A stretch of DNA of 64,000 bases from Bacteroidia bacterium (GCA_030427905.1 JAUICL010000010.1:1-64000), one strand, 5' to 3'; shown: positions 1 through 10,148, counted from the first letter of the stretch. Program-made: numbers and translations. Notes: generated by a model not told the origin, from the letters alone.

Positions 1-359
1 CTGATGGATTTGATGTTGACGGTATCGTAGCACTTCACAACTGTGAAGAGTCTGCTGACGGTGGTGAAGGAGTTGAAGATCTACTATCTGTAGACTCTCA
101 GAACCAATTGACATCATTCCCGAACCCGACGGATGGTCCATCGCAAGCTATTTTCGTGACGGCAAAAACCACAAGAACGGTTGTTGATGTATTCGATATG
201 AATGGAAGGTTAGTTGAGACCTTGTTTAATCAAGTTGCCGAAGCCGGCGTAGAGTACCGACTTGATTTCAATGGTACAAACCTTCCAAATGGAGTATACA
301 TTTATCGCATGACGACAGGTGGTGAAGTAATCATCGACAAGTTCATCATGAGTAAATAA
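1..359 (+). CDS. C-terminal end of a T9SS-secreted protein (partial)
   Basis: Open reading frame entering from the left edge (codons in phase with position 3), so the N-terminus and main domain are outside the window. The last 80 or so residues form a type A T9SS sorting domain: an FPNPTDG opening, a VDVFDMNGRLV strand, an LPNGVYIYRM strand and a short basic end. In this family the domain directs export across the outer membrane and is then removed by the sortase. The preceding visible residues are acidic and Gly-rich, a typical linker. A strong terminator follows 20 nt after the stop. The cargo function cannot be told. Confidence 0.9.
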   Translation, partial: DGFDVDGIVALHNCEESADGGEGVEDLLSVDSQNQLTSFPNPTDGPSQAIFVTAKTTRTVVDVFDMNGRLVETLFNQVAEAGVEYRLDFNGTNLPNGVYIYRMTTGGEVIIDKFIMSK

Positions 360-380
360 GAAGCTATAGTACAGATTGAG

Positions 381-413
381 AATCCTCTGGCCATCATTGG
401 TCAGGGGATTTTT
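381..413 (+). terminator. Intrinsic terminator after the T9SS protein
   Basis: A 30-nt hairpin starting AATCCTCTGG and closing TCAGGGGATT pairs over 13 bp with a TCAT loop and two G-T wobbles. It is followed by TTTTAG. It ends the plus-strand gene, and the convergent transporter gene ends 16 nt further on. Confidence 0.85.
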
Positions 414-428
414 AGTTTTAGATTACAT

Positions 429-1337
429 CTAAATATACTTTTCTACAATCCGGCCTAAGGGTTTAATGAACGGGAAGATTGCCAAGGTCATGATCAAGTT
501 GAATAATAGATGAGCTAGTGCTACCTGAAAGCTCAGCTCCAAATCAAAGCTGTTTATTAAAGCTTCGAAAAGACTTGCCGAAGGAAGGTATACCAAAAGG
601 CCGATCGAGTTGAACAAAAGATTTGCCCAAGCAGTTCGTCTAGCTACTTCGTTCAAACTGATAGATGCTAGGAAGGCAGTTACCGTTGAACCAAGATTTG
701 AACCGACCACTACAGGTATCGAACTTTCAAGCGACATAACACCTTGATCGCAAAGGATAATAGCCAGGCCAATTGTTACAGAGCTTGATTGACAAACTGC
801 AGTGATTAAAGCCCCAGCCAAAACTCCCAGAATGGGAAGGGAAGCATACTCTAGCAAGTTGACTAAGTAGTCACTTTCCTTAATTGGAGATAAATTCTGG
901 CTCAGTAAATCGAGGCTAAAAAGGATGAGACCCAAGTAGAAAATAGGTTTGGCGATGATATTCCACCTTCCCTTAAAATAGCTAAGAACAAATCCTATTG
1001 CAAGTAGGGTGTACCCCAATCCACTAATTTTGAAGGATACGAGCCATGCGGTAACGGTGGTTCCAAGATTACTTCCAAGGAGAATTGGTAAAGATTGGTT
1101 GAATTGAACAATACCAGCATCGATTAAAGAAACGAGAATAGCGAGCACTGCACTGCTTGATTGGATAATAGCTGTGGATGTGAACCCCAAAAAAAGCCCT
1201 TTAAACTTGGAGTCTGATGCTTTATTCAATAACAGTTTTAGGCTTTCTGATGCGGATTTCTTCAAATTTTCAGAAAGGCTATCTAGGCTATGTATAAATA
1301 GCCCTATAGCGGCGAGTATAGAAAAAAAGACCTCCAA
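429..1337 (-). CDS. Na+/phosphate cotransporter family protein (NptA/PNaS type)
   Basis: Inner-membrane transporter of the Na/Pi-cotransporter II family (PF02690). The two inverted family repeats are visible: QSSS at about residues 59-62 with GSNLGTTVTA at 88-97, and QSSS at 183-186 with GSNLGSTVTA at 212-221. These QSSS motifs form the substrate and sodium site in the family. At 302 residues it lacks the C-terminal PhoU-like domain found in many bacterial members (about 540 residues). The only available start is TTG at 1337, because an in-frame stop lies two codons upstream. It lies 62 nt downstream of hutI on the same strand. Phosphate as substrate is family knowledge, not shown here. Confidence 0.88.
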   Translation of the reverse strand: MEVFFSILAAIGLFIHSLDSLSENLKKSASESLKLLLNKASDSKFKGLFLGFTSTAIIQSSSAVLAILVSLIDAGIVQFNQSLPILLGSNLGTTVTAWLVSFKISGLGYTLLAIGFVLSYFKGRWNIIAKPIFYLGLILFSLDLLSQNLSPIKESDYLVNLLEYASLPILGVLAGALITAVCQSSSVTIGLAIILCDQGVMSLESSIPVVVGSNLGSTVTAFLASISLNEVARRTAWANLLFNSIGLLVYLPSASLFEALINSFDLELSFQVALAHLLFNLIMTLAIFPFIKPLGRIVEKYI

Positions 1338-1399
1338 AACTTATCATTCAAATCGGCAAAGGAGTCTCCAAAGTATGAAATCTCTCGTATCTAGTGTTA

Positions 1400-2656
1400 T
1401 TATTCAAACACTCGGATGATTTCACCGTTGAGAATAACCCCATCGATAGCCGGGGATCCAAAAGAATATGGAAGGTAGGAGAGGTGTTCGCACTTTTCTG
1501 TAATGATCACATTCGCAACTTTCCCTGGTGCAATGCTCCCATGCGTTTCGCTTATTTCCATCGCCGCAGCTCCGTTGATGGTAGCTGCATTAATAGCTTG
1601 ATTAGGCGTCATCTTCATTTTGATGCAAGCCAAGGAAACCGCCAGAGTCATATTACTAGATGGAGCCGATCCAGGGTTGAAATCTGTCGCAAGTGCCACA
1701 ACTGCATCTTGACTCATAAGATCTACAGCCGGAGTATACGGGATGCTCAAGAAAAGGCTGCAAAGCGGCAGTGCTGTAGCGATCGAGTTTGAAGAAGCGA
1801 GAGCTTCAACATCACCTTCACCCAGTACTTCTAGGTGATCGACTGATACTACGCCTCGTTCAACCAAAGCTGGTATAGCACCAAGGGCATTGAATTGATT
1901 GACGTGTATCTTACTTTTCATGCCGTGGTCGAGACCCGCATCTACAATGGCCAGCGTATCTTTTAAATCGAAGTAGCCATCCTCGCAAAACACATCCACA
2001 TAGTCGGCCAAGTTTTCAGCGGCAACTTGAGGGATCATCTCCTTAATAATCAGCTCAACATAGTCTGATTTTCTTCCAGCATATTCCTTGGGTAAAGCGT
2101 GAGCTCCAAGAAAAGTGGACTTGATTCGGATCGGGTATTCCTTCTGGAGTCGTTTAATAACACGAAGCATTTTTAATTCAGCGTCTGTACTCAAGCCATA
2201 ACCCGACTTGATCTCAATCGCTCCGGTACCATCGTTTATTACCTTCTCGATTCGCGGTCTTGCCCTCTCAAAAAGTTCATCTTCAGACATGTAGGCCAGC
2301 TTTGCGGCTGAGTTTAAGATTCCACCACCACGCTTGGCAATGTCTTCGTACGACATTCCCTTAATCCGATCTTCAAATTCTAGCTCTCTCGTGCCAGCAA
2401 AAACCAAATGAGTATGGGAGTCAACCCAGGAAGGTAGGACAAATCGTCCATCTGCGTCGATGATTTCGAGATTTCGCCAGTCAGTAATCCCCGATAAATC
2501 ATCCATTTTACCGTAATCAGCGATCACTCCATTCTCAATGGCCAAGTAGGCATTTTCAATCATCGGAAGGTTTTCCATCGAATTTCCACGGATAAAAAGT
2601 GGACTTTCTTCATAGGCTCCTGCGAGTCCTTTTATGTTCTTGATCAGAATTTTCAT
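1400..2656 (-). CDS. hutI: Imidazolonepropionase
   Basis: Third enzyme of histidine degradation: hydrolyses 4-imidazolone-5-propionate to N-formimidoyl-L-glutamate in the cytosol. It is an amidohydrolase-superfamily protein of 418 residues, the usual length. The metal-binding HTH motif (DSHTHLVFAG) is at about residues 79-88, and KSGYGLS, HVNQFNALG and ATDFNPGSAP motifs follow in the order typical of HutI. I chose the MKILIKNI start at 2656; ATG at 2662 is an alternative two codons earlier, and extending to 2719 adds residues with no family match. The next pathway enzyme, formiminotransferase-cyclodeaminase, lies alone 21 kb away, and hutH and hutU are not in the window. Confidence 0.95.
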   Translation of the reverse strand: MKILIKNIKGLAGAYEESPLFIRGNSMENLPMIENAYLAIENGVIADYGKMDDLSGITDWRNLEIIDADGRFVLPSWVDSHTHLVFAGTRELEFEDRIKGMSYEDIAKRGGGILNSAAKLAYMSEDELFERARPRIEKVINDGTGAIEIKSGYGLSTDAELKMLRVIKRLQKEYPIRIKSTFLGAHALPKEYAGRKSDYVELIIKEMIPQVAAENLADYVDVFCEDGYFDLKDTLAIVDAGLDHGMKSKIHVNQFNALGAIPALVERGVVSVDHLEVLGEGDVEALASSNSIATALPLCSLFLSIPYTPAVDLMSQDAVVALATDFNPGSAPSSNMTLAVSLACIKMKMTPNQAINAATINGAAAMEISETHGSIAPGKVANVIITEKCEHLSYLPYSFGSPAIDGVILNGEIIRVFE

Positions 2657-2726
2657 GGGCATAGTTGAGTTGTCAAAGGTGCAAAAACCAAACAAACAGA
2701 CCCCATTTCTCGCGGTCAAATAATAC

Positions 2727-2734
2727 TATCTTTG
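2727..2734 (+). promoter_or_regulatory. Bacteroidota -7 element before aroC
   Basis: TATCTTTG matches TAnnTTTG exactly. Only five bases separate it from the aroC ATG, so transcription would begin at or next to the start codon (leaderless). No clear -33 TTTG was seen. Confidence 0.5.
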
Positions 2735-2739
2735 GCCTG

Positions 2740-3810
2740 ATGGCAGGAAATTCCATTGGACAAATTTTTCGGCTTATCACCTTTGGCGAATCTCATGGAA
2801 AGGCCATTGGCGGTATAATTGACGGCTGTCCCGCTGGGCTCGAGTTGGATTTGGATTTAATCCAAAAAGACCTCGATCGAAGGAAACCGGGTCAGTCAAA
2901 TCTGACCACCGAGCGGAAGGAGTCCGATCAGGTTCAATGGCTTTCTGGAATATTTGAAGGTCAGACGCTCGGAACGCCTATTGCTTTCTCCATCCCCAAC
3001 CAAGATCAAAAGTCAAAAGACTACAGCAAGCTGAAGAATGTGTTCAGACCTTCGCACGCAGATTTTGTGTTTCAAGAAAAATATGGAATTCGAGACCACA
3101 GAGGGGGTGGACGATCAAGCGCCAGAGAAACAGCTTCTAGGGTAGTTGCAGGCGGAGTAGCCAAACAATTGCTGGCTACGGCAGGTGTCCAAATTAGGGC
3201 TTTTGTAACGGCTATTGGCCAAACAGAAGTGAGTTTAAATGACGACGCATTTGGCCAGCCAGAGAATGAATTGCGCTGTCCCGATGAATCAGCTTCTGAA
3301 ATAATGCGCCAAGATATTCTCAATGCCAAAGAAGAAGGGGATACCCTTGGCGGAGTGATTACCTGCGTCGTAAAGAACTGCCCCATTGGTCTCGGTGAAC
3401 CGGTTTTTGATAAACTACATGCTGATTTGGCTAAAGCCATGATGAGTATAAACGCGACCCGTGGTTTTGAGATTGGAAGCGGGTTTGATTCAATTAGAAT
3501 GAAAGGTAGCGAGCACAACGATACATTTCGCAATGAAGAAGGTCAAATAAAAACTGCTACCAATAACTCTGGGGGAATCCAAGGTGGTATTTCTAATGGA
3601 ATGCCAATTGAATTTAAGGTGGCTTTTAAGCCAGTGGCCAGTATCAAATCGAAGCAGGAAACTGTTGATGTTGATGGAATCCAAACATCGGTGAAGATCG
3701 AAGGACGGCACGACCCTTGTGTGGTTCCACGCGCGGTACCCATTGTAGAGGCAATGGCAGCTATCACGCTTGCCGACCATTATTTAAGAAATAGAATGAG
3801 TAGAATATGA
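2740..3810 (+). CDS. aroC: Chorismate synthase
   Basis: Catalyses the last shikimate step, 5-enolpyruvylshikimate-3-phosphate to chorismate, using reduced FMN; cytosolic. The 356-residue length is normal for the short bacterial form. Signatures: [11 protein letters not shown] at residues 15-25, a [14 protein letters not shown] stretch then [14 protein letters not shown] at about 115-130, and [12 protein letters not shown] near the C-terminus. I start at ATG 2740 because the protein then opens with [12 protein letters not shown], as in orthologues. A start at 2665 would overlap the divergent hutI and the promoter. The last four bases (ATGA) overlap the next gene's start, implying co-transcription with the symporter. 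Confidence 0.96.
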   Translation: MAGNSIGQIFRLITFGESHGKAIGGIIDGCPAGLELDLDLIQKDLDRRKPGQSNLTTERKESDQVQWLSGIFEGQTLGTPIAFSIPNQDQKSKDYSKLKNVFRPSHADFVFQEKYGIRDHRGGGRSSARETASRVVAGGVAKQLLATAGVQIRAFVTAIGQTEVSLNDDAFGQPENELRCPDESASEIMRQDILNAKEEGDTLGGVITCVVKNCPIGLGEPVFDKLHADLAKAMMSINATRGFEIGSGFDSIRMKGSEHNDTFRNEEGQIKTATNNSGGIQGGISNGMPIEFKVAFKPVASIKSKQETVDVDGIQTSVKIEGRHDPCVVPRAVPIVEAMAAITLADHYLRNRMSRI

Positions 3811-5204
3811 AGAAACTCCCGTTGCACTGGAAAATTATTATTGGACTGATAGCTGGTATTGTATGGGCACTCGCCGCAAGTTCATTGGGTTTTAATGATT
3901 TTACCAAAGACTGGATAAATCCTTTCGGCGTCATTTTCATCCGAATGCTCAAGTTCATTGCCGTCCCACTCGTCTTGTTTTCGATTATCGCTGGGATGTC
4001 TGAACTGAAGGATATCACGAAGCTTGGCCGTCTTGGAGCCAAAACCCTTGGCATGTATTTGATCACCACCGTAGCATCCATTGGTATTGGATTAATCCTA
4101 GTAAATACCATTAAACCAGGAGAGTTTGTAGATGATCAAACCCGAGTGAAGAACAGAATAGCCTATGAAACCTGGGCCGTACAAGAAGGTGTAGAGATTA
4201 AGGACGATAAGAACTTTAGAGAAGATCCCGCTTACAGCCACGTGAAAGGATCCTTAGGGTCTATGGAAGGAGCAGACACAGGGGTGGCTACTTCAAGAAT
4301 GGCTAGCGCTAAGAAGAGCCAGGATGGTGGGCCCTTGCAATTTATTGTAGATATGGTGCCAGAGAATATCATTCTTTCGGTTTCCAACAACGGGCTTATG
4401 CTGCAAGTCATATTCTTTGCCATTTTCTTCGGCATTTCTATGGCCTTGCTTCCCGAAGAAAAGGTGTCTTCTTTGAAGAGCTTTGTACATGGCACCAACG
4501 AAGTGTTCTTGCGAATGGTGGACATTATCATGAAAGGTGCCCCGTTTTTCGTGTTTGCTCTCATGGCCGGGGTTCTATCTAAAATGGCCGATTCACCAGC
4601 CGAGGTCATTGAGATTTTTAAAGGTCTGGGCTCCTATTCCATTGTGGTGGCGGTCGGACTCTTTGCCATGATTTTTATCGTCTACCCACTCCTTACAAAA
4701 TTGGTGGTGTCGAAGGTGTCGTACAGGGAATTTTTTAAACGAATCAGCCCAGCTCAGCTTATGGCATTTTCAACCAGCTCTAGCGCTGCCACACTGCCCG
4801 TAACCATGGAGTGTGTCGAAGAAAACATGGGCGTCTCTAGGAATATTACATCTTTCGTTTTGCCCATTGGAGCTACCGTCAATATGGATGGAACCAGCCT
4901 TTATCAAGCCGTAGCGGTTATTTTCTTGGCTCAGCTACACATGGTTGATTTGACCCTAGGACAACAACTTACAATTGTATTGACTGCCACACTAGCCTCT
5001 ATCGGATCGGCAGCCGTTCCAAGTGCCGGTTTGGTTATGCTTATTATCGTTTTACAAAGTGTTGGCCTAAATCCACTTTGGATCGCAATAATTTTCCCTG
5101 TCGACCGTATCTTAGACATGTGTAGGACCGTAGTAAACGTGACTGGCGATGCGACGGTGTCTACCATCATTGCTAAATCGGAAGGTGAATTAAACTATCA
5201 ATAA
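3807..5204 (+). CDS. Dicarboxylate/amino acid:cation symporter (DAACS family)
   Basis: Inner-membrane secondary transporter of the GltP/DctA family (PF00375), which imports glutamate, aspartate or C4-dicarboxylates with Na+ or H+. Family motifs are clear: the serine-rich re-entrant loop [12 protein letters not shown] at about residues 321-332 and NMDGTSLYQ at about 359-367, followed by a C-terminal [18 protein letters not shown]. There is a long hydrophilic insertion between the third and fourth membrane segments (about residues 110-175), longer than in E. coli GltP. It overlaps aroC by four bases. Exact substrate cannot be told from sequence alone. Confidence 0.93.
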   Translation: MKKLPLHWKIIIGLIAGIVWALAASSLGFNDFTKDWINPFGVIFIRMLKFIAVPLVLFSIIAGMSELKDITKLGRLGAKTLGMYLITTVASIGIGLILVNTIKPGEFVDDQTRVKNRIAYETWAVQEGVEIKDDKNFREDPAYSHVKGSLGSMEGADTGVATSRMASAKKSQDGGPLQFIVDMVPENIILSVSNNGLMLQVIFFAIFFGISMALLPEEKVSSLKSFVHGTNEVFLRMVDIIMKGAPFFVFALMAGVLSKMADSPAEVIEIFKGLGSYSIVVAVGLFAMIFIVYPLLTKLVVSKVSYREFFKRISPAQLMAFSTSSSAATLPVTMECVEENMGVSRNITSFVLPIGATVNMDGTSLYQAVAVIFLAQLHMVDLTLGQQLTIVLTATLASIGSAAVPSAGLVMLIIVLQSVGLNPLWIAIIFPVDRILDMCRTVVNVTGDATVSTIIAKSEGELNYQ

Positions 5205-5222
5205 ACAATTGAAAATCAGGCT

Positions 5223-8069
5223 ATGAAGAAATTTCTGAAAATTTTTGGAATCATTTTCATTCTGTTAATTGCGGCTATTGTCGTTCTGCCCATTGCATTT
5301 AAGGGCAAAATAATTGATCTCATAAAGACAGAAGCAAACAAGCAGCTCACGGCTACTTTAGATTTCGAAGACGTCTCTCTTTCCTTGATTTCAAATTTTC
5401 CTGATTTCACACTTGAGATCGAAGGTCTGTACATTGAAGGCGCAGAAGAGTTTAAAGGCGTTAAGCTAATTGATATTGATGAGCTCGGTGCAACTCTTGA
5501 TTTTATGAGCGTGGTGTCTGGTGATGAGATTGTTATCAAGAATGTCTGGATCAATAGCCCGGAGATTGATGTTCGGGTTTTAAAAGATGGTACCGCAAAC
5601 TATGATATTACCAAAGAATCTGAAGAATCAGAACCAGAAGTGAGCGGCGAAACAACAGAAAGCGCTCCGCTTTCACTGGCTATTGAGCGCTATTCTATTT
5701 CGAAAGGAAAGCTCATTTATGATGATCATTCATTGGCCACAAAACTTATTATAGAGGGTCTCGACCACAGCGGACAAGGCGATTACAAAGGCGATCTCTT
5801 TAACCTATCGACAAATACGGCCATTCAAGCACTTACTGTAGACTATGAAGGCATCGGGTATTTGAACAAATCGAAGATTAGCTGGAAAGCAGATTTGGCC
5901 ATGGATCTGGAAGGTGCGAAGTATTCCTTTCTCGAAAATGAGCTCTATTTGAATGATCTGGGCCTTCATTTTGATGGTTGGTTGGCTATGCCAAGTGATG
6001 ATATCGATATGGACATCACCTTCAACATGGTCAAAACAGATTTGAAATCGCTAATTTCTTTGATCCCTGCTGTCTATGCATCTGATATGGAAGGTTTGGA
6101 AGCTAGTGGAGATGTAGCGTTTGATGGTTTTGTGAAAGGAGTTTACAATGACGAGTCTATGCCGGGTTACGCCGTGAATCTTTTGGTGGGTAATGGCCGC
6201 GTACACTATACCGATCTTCCTGGGTCTATTCAGAATATTGCGATTGACGCTCATGTTAATAGCCCTGAAGGAAATGATATGGATGCCCTGGCGGTAATGG
6301 TCAACAAATTCTACTTGGAATGGGCTACACAAGCTGGGACGGCTAGTGTAATGGACGCATCTTTAAAACTGACCAACCCAATGACCAACCCGAATATCGA
6401 TACCCGAATAGATGCGGACGTGGATTTTGGAAGTTTGAAGGAAGTTATTCCGATGGAAGGCGATCTCAATATTTCCGGAACGATGTCGGCTCATGCCAAG
6501 GTGAAAGGAACGGTTGATGACATTACGAATAATAGGTTCAATAATTACAAAGCCGAAGGAAAAATCGGGCTCGATCAATTCGCTTATGCAGACTCTGCAA
6601 TGAAGGTGTCTGTTCCTGCAGCTAGAGTCGAGTTGACGCCTGCTAAACTTAACATCAACCAGTTTGATGTAGTCTACGACGAGATCGAAATGAGCTTGAC
6701 TGGATACATGGAGGACTACGTTTTGTACGCCCTTTCAGATACTACTTTGCGAGGCCGTTTTGACTTTGAAGCAAATGAAGTGAACCTGAACAACTACATG
6801 ACCGAAAGCGGTGAGGAGACTTTTGATGCAGACACAGCCGAAGACTCTAGCGCAGCTTCTGATACGGTGGCGATGGGGATTTTCTTGGTTCCTGAAAACC
6901 TTGATATCACCCTAAATGCGAAGGTGAGTAAAGTGATCTATGACAACCTTACATTAGATGACTTAAGCGGAAATTTCGTCATCGCCGATGAGATTGCCCA
7001 ACTCAAAAATGTCAAGATGAATGCCCTGGGTGGAAGCATCGGAATGGCAGGCTCTTACAATACGCAAGACCACGCTAAGCCTTGGGCCGATTTCACATAC
7101 GATATTCAAAATGTGGATGTAGCTCAGATGGTGAATACCTTTGCTACCGTAGAAAAAGTAGCCCCAATTGCGAAGCAGGCTAGTGGAGCGATTTCATCAA
7201 AAATGGAATTCAAAACGAGCCTTGACAGTGCCATGAACCCGATCTATGACGAGATAGATGCCAAAGGGAGTTTGACATCGAAGGAAATCGTGGTAGAAGG
7301 CGGAGAGTTCATGACCAAGCTTTCCAAAGAGCTCAAATCTTCAGCGCTTGCGAAGCAAAAGATCAAGAATTTGAATGTCGCCTTTGTCATCGAAGATGGA
7401 AAGATTACTACGACTCCATTTGATGTGAAAATGGACAACGATATCAGCGCAAACATCGGTGGATACAGTACTTTCGATAATAAGATTGAATACCTCATGA
7501 AAATGAAAGTGCCAACTGAAGCGTTGGGTGGTGATTTCAACAAAATGGCAGAGAGCTTGCTAGCTTCAGCCAACGCCTTTATTGGTGGTAATATGACGAT
7601 GGGTGAGTACATCAACGTTGATGTTAGAGTTCACGGTGCCCTTGACGATCCAAAAGTGAGCCCTTCGTTGGCGGGTATGGGAGAAGGTGAGTCTCTCGAA
7701 GACACCATTAAAGAAACCATCAATGACGCCATAGATAAGGAAAAGGAAGAGCTTGAGAGAAAGGCCCGCGAAGAAGCGGAGAAGCAAGCAGCAAAAATAT
7801 TGGCTGATGCTCAAAAACAAGCAGATGACCTAGTGAAGGAAGCCGAAAAGGCAGGAGATAAATTGCGTAAAGAAGCTGAAAAGCAAGCTAAAAAATTAGT
7901 GGACGATGCCAAGAACCCAATTGCTAAGCAAGCTGCAAAAATAGGTGGTGAGCAATTGGTTAAAGAAGCCGATAAGCAAGCAAAGAATTTGGTAGCCGAA
8001 GCTCAAAAACAAGGAGATGCGATTATGGCGGAAGCCAGAAAGCAGGCTGAGCGAATAAAGAACGAATAG
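5223..8069 (+). CDS. AsmA family protein with C-terminal coiled-coil tail
   Basis: Envelope protein of 948 residues with an N-terminal membrane anchor (about residues 4-24) followed by a long periplasmic beta-rich region. It opens as AsmA-like proteins do and carries repeated DLEGAKYSF/DFEANEVNLNNY-type strands. AsmA-like proteins are thought to carry phospholipids across the periplasm in a hydrophobic groove. Unusual is the last 130 residues (about 820-948): a charged Ala/Glu/Lys-rich helix with repeated AEKQAKKL-like units, predicted coiled coil, following a GEGESLEDTIKETI linker. It starts 18 nt after the symporter and is followed after 3 nt by the OmpA-type gene, so these three likely form one operon. 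Confidence 0.88.
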   Translation: MKKFLKIFGIIFILLIAAIVVLPIAFKGKIIDLIKTEANKQLTATLDFEDVSLSLISNFPDFTLEIEGLYIEGAEEFKGVKLIDIDELGATLDFMSVVSGDEIVIKNVWINSPEIDVRVLKDGTANYDITKESEESEPEVSGETTESAPLSLAIERYSISKGKLIYDDHSLATKLIIEGLDHSGQGDYKGDLFNLSTNTAIQALTVDYEGIGYLNKSKISWKADLAMDLEGAKYSFLENELYLNDLGLHFDGWLAMPSDDIDMDITFNMVKTDLKSLISLIPAVYASDMEGLEASGDVAFDGFVKGVYNDESMPGYAVNLLVGNGRVHYTDLPGSIQNIAIDAHVNSPEGNDMDALAVMVNKFYLEWATQAGTASVMDASLKLTNPMTNPNIDTRIDADVDFGSLKEVIPMEGDLNISGTMSAHAKVKGTVDDITNNRFNNYKAEGKIGLDQFAYADSAMKVSVPAARVELTPAKLNINQFDVVYDEIEMSLTGYMEDYVLYALSDTTLRGRFDFEANEVNLNNYMTESGEETFDADTAEDSSAASDTVAMGIFLVPENLDITLNAKVSKVIYDNLTLDDLSGNFVIADEIAQLKNVKMNALGGSIGMAGSYNTQDHAKPWADFTYDIQNVDVAQMVNTFATVEKVAPIAKQASGAISSKMEFKTSLDSAMNPIYDEIDAKGSLTSKEIVVEGGEFMTKLSKELKSSALAKQKIKNLNVAFVIEDGKITTTPFDVKMDNDISANIGGYSTFDNKIEYLMKMKVPTEALGGDFNKMAESLLASANAFIGGNMTMGEYINVDVRVHGALDDPKVSPSLAGMGEGESLEDTIKETINDAIDKEKEELERKAREEAEKQAAKILADAQKQADDLVKEAEKAGDKLRKEAEKQAKKLVDDAKNPIAKQAAKIGGEQLVKEADKQAKNLVAEAQKQGDAIMAEARKQAERIKNE

Positions 8070-8072
8070 GAG

Positions 8073-10106
8073 ATGAGGAAAACTGGTTTTAAACTGGCTT
8101 TGCTGGCAATAAGCTGGCTAAGTGTTTCGAGCCTTCAAGCCCAAGAATGCGAACCTTCTGACAACAAGAAGGCCATTAAATTATTGGATAAAGCGACATC
8201 GTCTGGATCGATGGAACTTGGCGAAAGACGAGCGCTGCTCAAAGATGCGCTCGCAGCGGATGAAAATTGTCTGGAATGTCGATTTGCTCTAGCTCGTTTG
8301 GAGTATCAAATGGCTTCTGAACAAAACAGGTCTTACGATCCGAGTTTGGCCAATTTTCAACAGGTGATTGACCAGTGTCCAACCTACCACGCCGATGCGT
8401 ATTATTATGTCGGTATCATTCACTACGGAAATCAAGAGTACAAAGAAGCGATGGAAGCGATGGAGGCTTTTATCAAGTTCGACGCTGACCTTGGTACCAT
8501 TTCACGCGATAACGAACGAAAAATAGAGGATATTGAATCCATTCTTCCCGAAGTGGCTTTCTACTCTAATTTCTACGATAATCCAGTGGCCTATTCGCCG
8601 GTAAGGCAAGATGGCGTGTCCGGGGCAGGCGATGAGTATCTACCTATGCTTTCTCCAGATAATGAGTTCATTTTCTTCACTCGGAAGGAGTCTGTTAAGG
8701 CTAAAGGTGATTTGTATTCCCGAGAAGTAGAGAATTTCATGCGGGGCTCGTTGAACAAGAGTTCAAATAACTATGAGAATCCAAAAGCTTTGGAACCGCC
8801 TTTTAATGTAGGGGACAATTACGGTGGGGTGAGTATTTCGCTTGATAACCGTGAATTGTTCATCACCGTGTGCAAACCAGTGGGAGGGAACCGAAAGAAT
8901 TGTGACATCTATCGGTCGGTGTATGAGTATTACACTGATGAAGCTGGAAATCAGAAAATGAGATGGAGCGGGCTCGAAAACTTAGGGCCAAATGTAAATA
9001 CCACTGATGGATGGGAAGCACAGCCAACCCTTTCGGCAGATGGTAACACGCTCTACTTCGCTACGGCGCGTGCCGAATCTACTCCAGATAAAGAAGGAAA
9101 CCCAACGATTGATATCTACGCTACCCAGCGACAAGCCGATGGTTCCTGGTCCCAGGCTAAGAGTTTAGGATCACCGATTAATACAGACGGAAATGACAAG
9201 AGTCCATTCCTTCACGTAGATAGTCGAACCATGTATTTTTCGAGCAATGGACACCTCGGTGCCGGTGGGTACGATATATTCTTTTGTAAACAGAACGAAG
9301 ACGGTACATGGAGTGACCCGAAAAACATTGGATATCCCATTAACTCACCCCAAGACGAGCATGGACTGATAGTGAGCACTGATGGAGCCAGAGCCTTTTT
9401 TGCTTCATCCAATATCCAGTCATCAAAAGGACTCGATATATACGCATTTGAGCTTCCACAAAAAGCAAAACCAGAAAAAGTACTCTTGCTAAAGGGGGAT
9501 GCAACTAATGAAACGGGCGGTGTGATAAGAGGGGCTCGAATTGAGCTTAAATATGCCAAGTCAAAGGAGGTTGAAGAAATTGAAGTCGACAAAGTTGATG
9601 GGTCTTATGCAGCAGTTGTCAATTTGCGTCCCGATGAAGAAGTGATGATGTCAGTAAAAAGCGATGAAGAAGAACTCGCCTTCAATACCCGTATGTTCAC
9701 CCTAGACGATACCCTAAACACAGTTCAAGATTTGGACATGAAAGTGGAGAAAGTAAAGGAGGGTAAGACATATCGAATAAATGATATTCGCTTTCCAACT
9801 GGATCAGCTGATATCAATGAATCTTCAAAACAAGTATTGCTCGAGTTTGCAGATTATCTCAACGAGAATAAGTCTTTAGCCATCGAGATTGGTGGTCATA
9901 CTGATGATGTTGGGAATGCGGAAAGTAACCTGGTTTTAAGTACTGAAAGGGCTTTTGAAGTGTTTGGATTTCTTCAGGAAGCTGGCGTAAGTGGTGGGCG
10001 GATGACGTACAAAGGTTATGGGCAAACCAAGCCCGTTGTACCAAATTCATCAGAAGAGAACCGAGCGAAGAACAGGAGAACAGAGTTTAAGATTAACAAA
10101 CTCTAA
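8073..10106 (+). CDS. OmpA-family protein with TPR and PD40 repeats
   Basis: Probable periplasmic or outer-membrane-associated protein of 677 residues. Order: signal peptide (1-23, ending LQAQ), tetratricopeptide-like helices (about 30-145), a WD40-like PD40 beta-propeller (about 180-440, with repeats such as PTLSADGNTLYFAT and YFSSNGHLGAGGYDIF), a carboxypeptidase-regulatory-like beta domain (about 470-540), and an OmpA peptidoglycan-binding domain (about 560-677, with GGHTDDVGNAESN and KNRRTEF). This architecture is common in Bacteroidota; the gliding/T9SS protein PorE/SprF neighbourhood uses it, but nothing here proves a T9SS role. It follows the AsmA gene by three bases. Confidence 0.93.
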   Translation: MRKTGFKLALLAISWLSVSSLQAQECEPSDNKKAIKLLDKATSSGSMELGERRALLKDALAADENCLECRFALARLEYQMASEQNRSYDPSLANFQQVIDQCPTYHADAYYYVGIIHYGNQEYKEAMEAMEAFIKFDADLGTISRDNERKIEDIESILPEVAFYSNFYDNPVAYSPVRQDGVSGAGDEYLPMLSPDNEFIFFTRKESVKAKGDLYSREVENFMRGSLNKSSNNYENPKALEPPFNVGDNYGGVSISLDNRELFITVCKPVGGNRKNCDIYRSVYEYYTDEAGNQKMRWSGLENLGPNVNTTDGWEAQPTLSADGNTLYFATARAESTPDKEGNPTIDIYATQRQADGSWSQAKSLGSPINTDGNDKSPFLHVDSRTMYFSSNGHLGAGGYDIFFCKQNEDGTWSDPKNIGYPINSPQDEHGLIVSTDGARAFFASSNIQSSKGLDIYAFELPQKAKPEKVLLLKGDATNETGGVIRGARIELKYAKSKEVEEIEVDKVDGSYAAVVNLRPDEEVMMSVKSDEEELAFNTRMFTLDDTLNTVQDLDMKVEKVKEGKTYRINDIRFPTGSADINESSKQVLLEFADYLNENKSLAIEIGGHTDDVGNAESNLVLSTERAFEVFGFLQEAGVSGGRMTYKGYGQTKPVVPNSSEENRAKNRRTEFKINKL

Positions 10107-10121
10107 TCTGGCCCAATACAT

Positions 10122-10129
10122 TACATTTG
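10122..10129 (+). promoter_or_regulatory. Bacteroidota -7 element before the DUF4920 gene
   Basis: TACATTTG matches TAnnTTTG exactly and lies 19 nt before the ATG. It lies in the 42-nt gap after the OmpA-type gene, so the lipoprotein can be transcribed independently. Confidence 0.55.
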
Positions 10130-10148
10130 CGTAAAATATCAAACCATC

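Noticed and set aside
1394-1792. Plus-strand open frame inside hutI
   Set aside because: It lies antisense within a well-conserved enzyme gene and has no domain or signal of its own.
7700-8069. DNA repeat array in the AsmA gene tail
   Set aside because: The repeats are in protein (Ala/Glu/Lys helix), with varied codons, so this is coding bias and not a DNA repeat.
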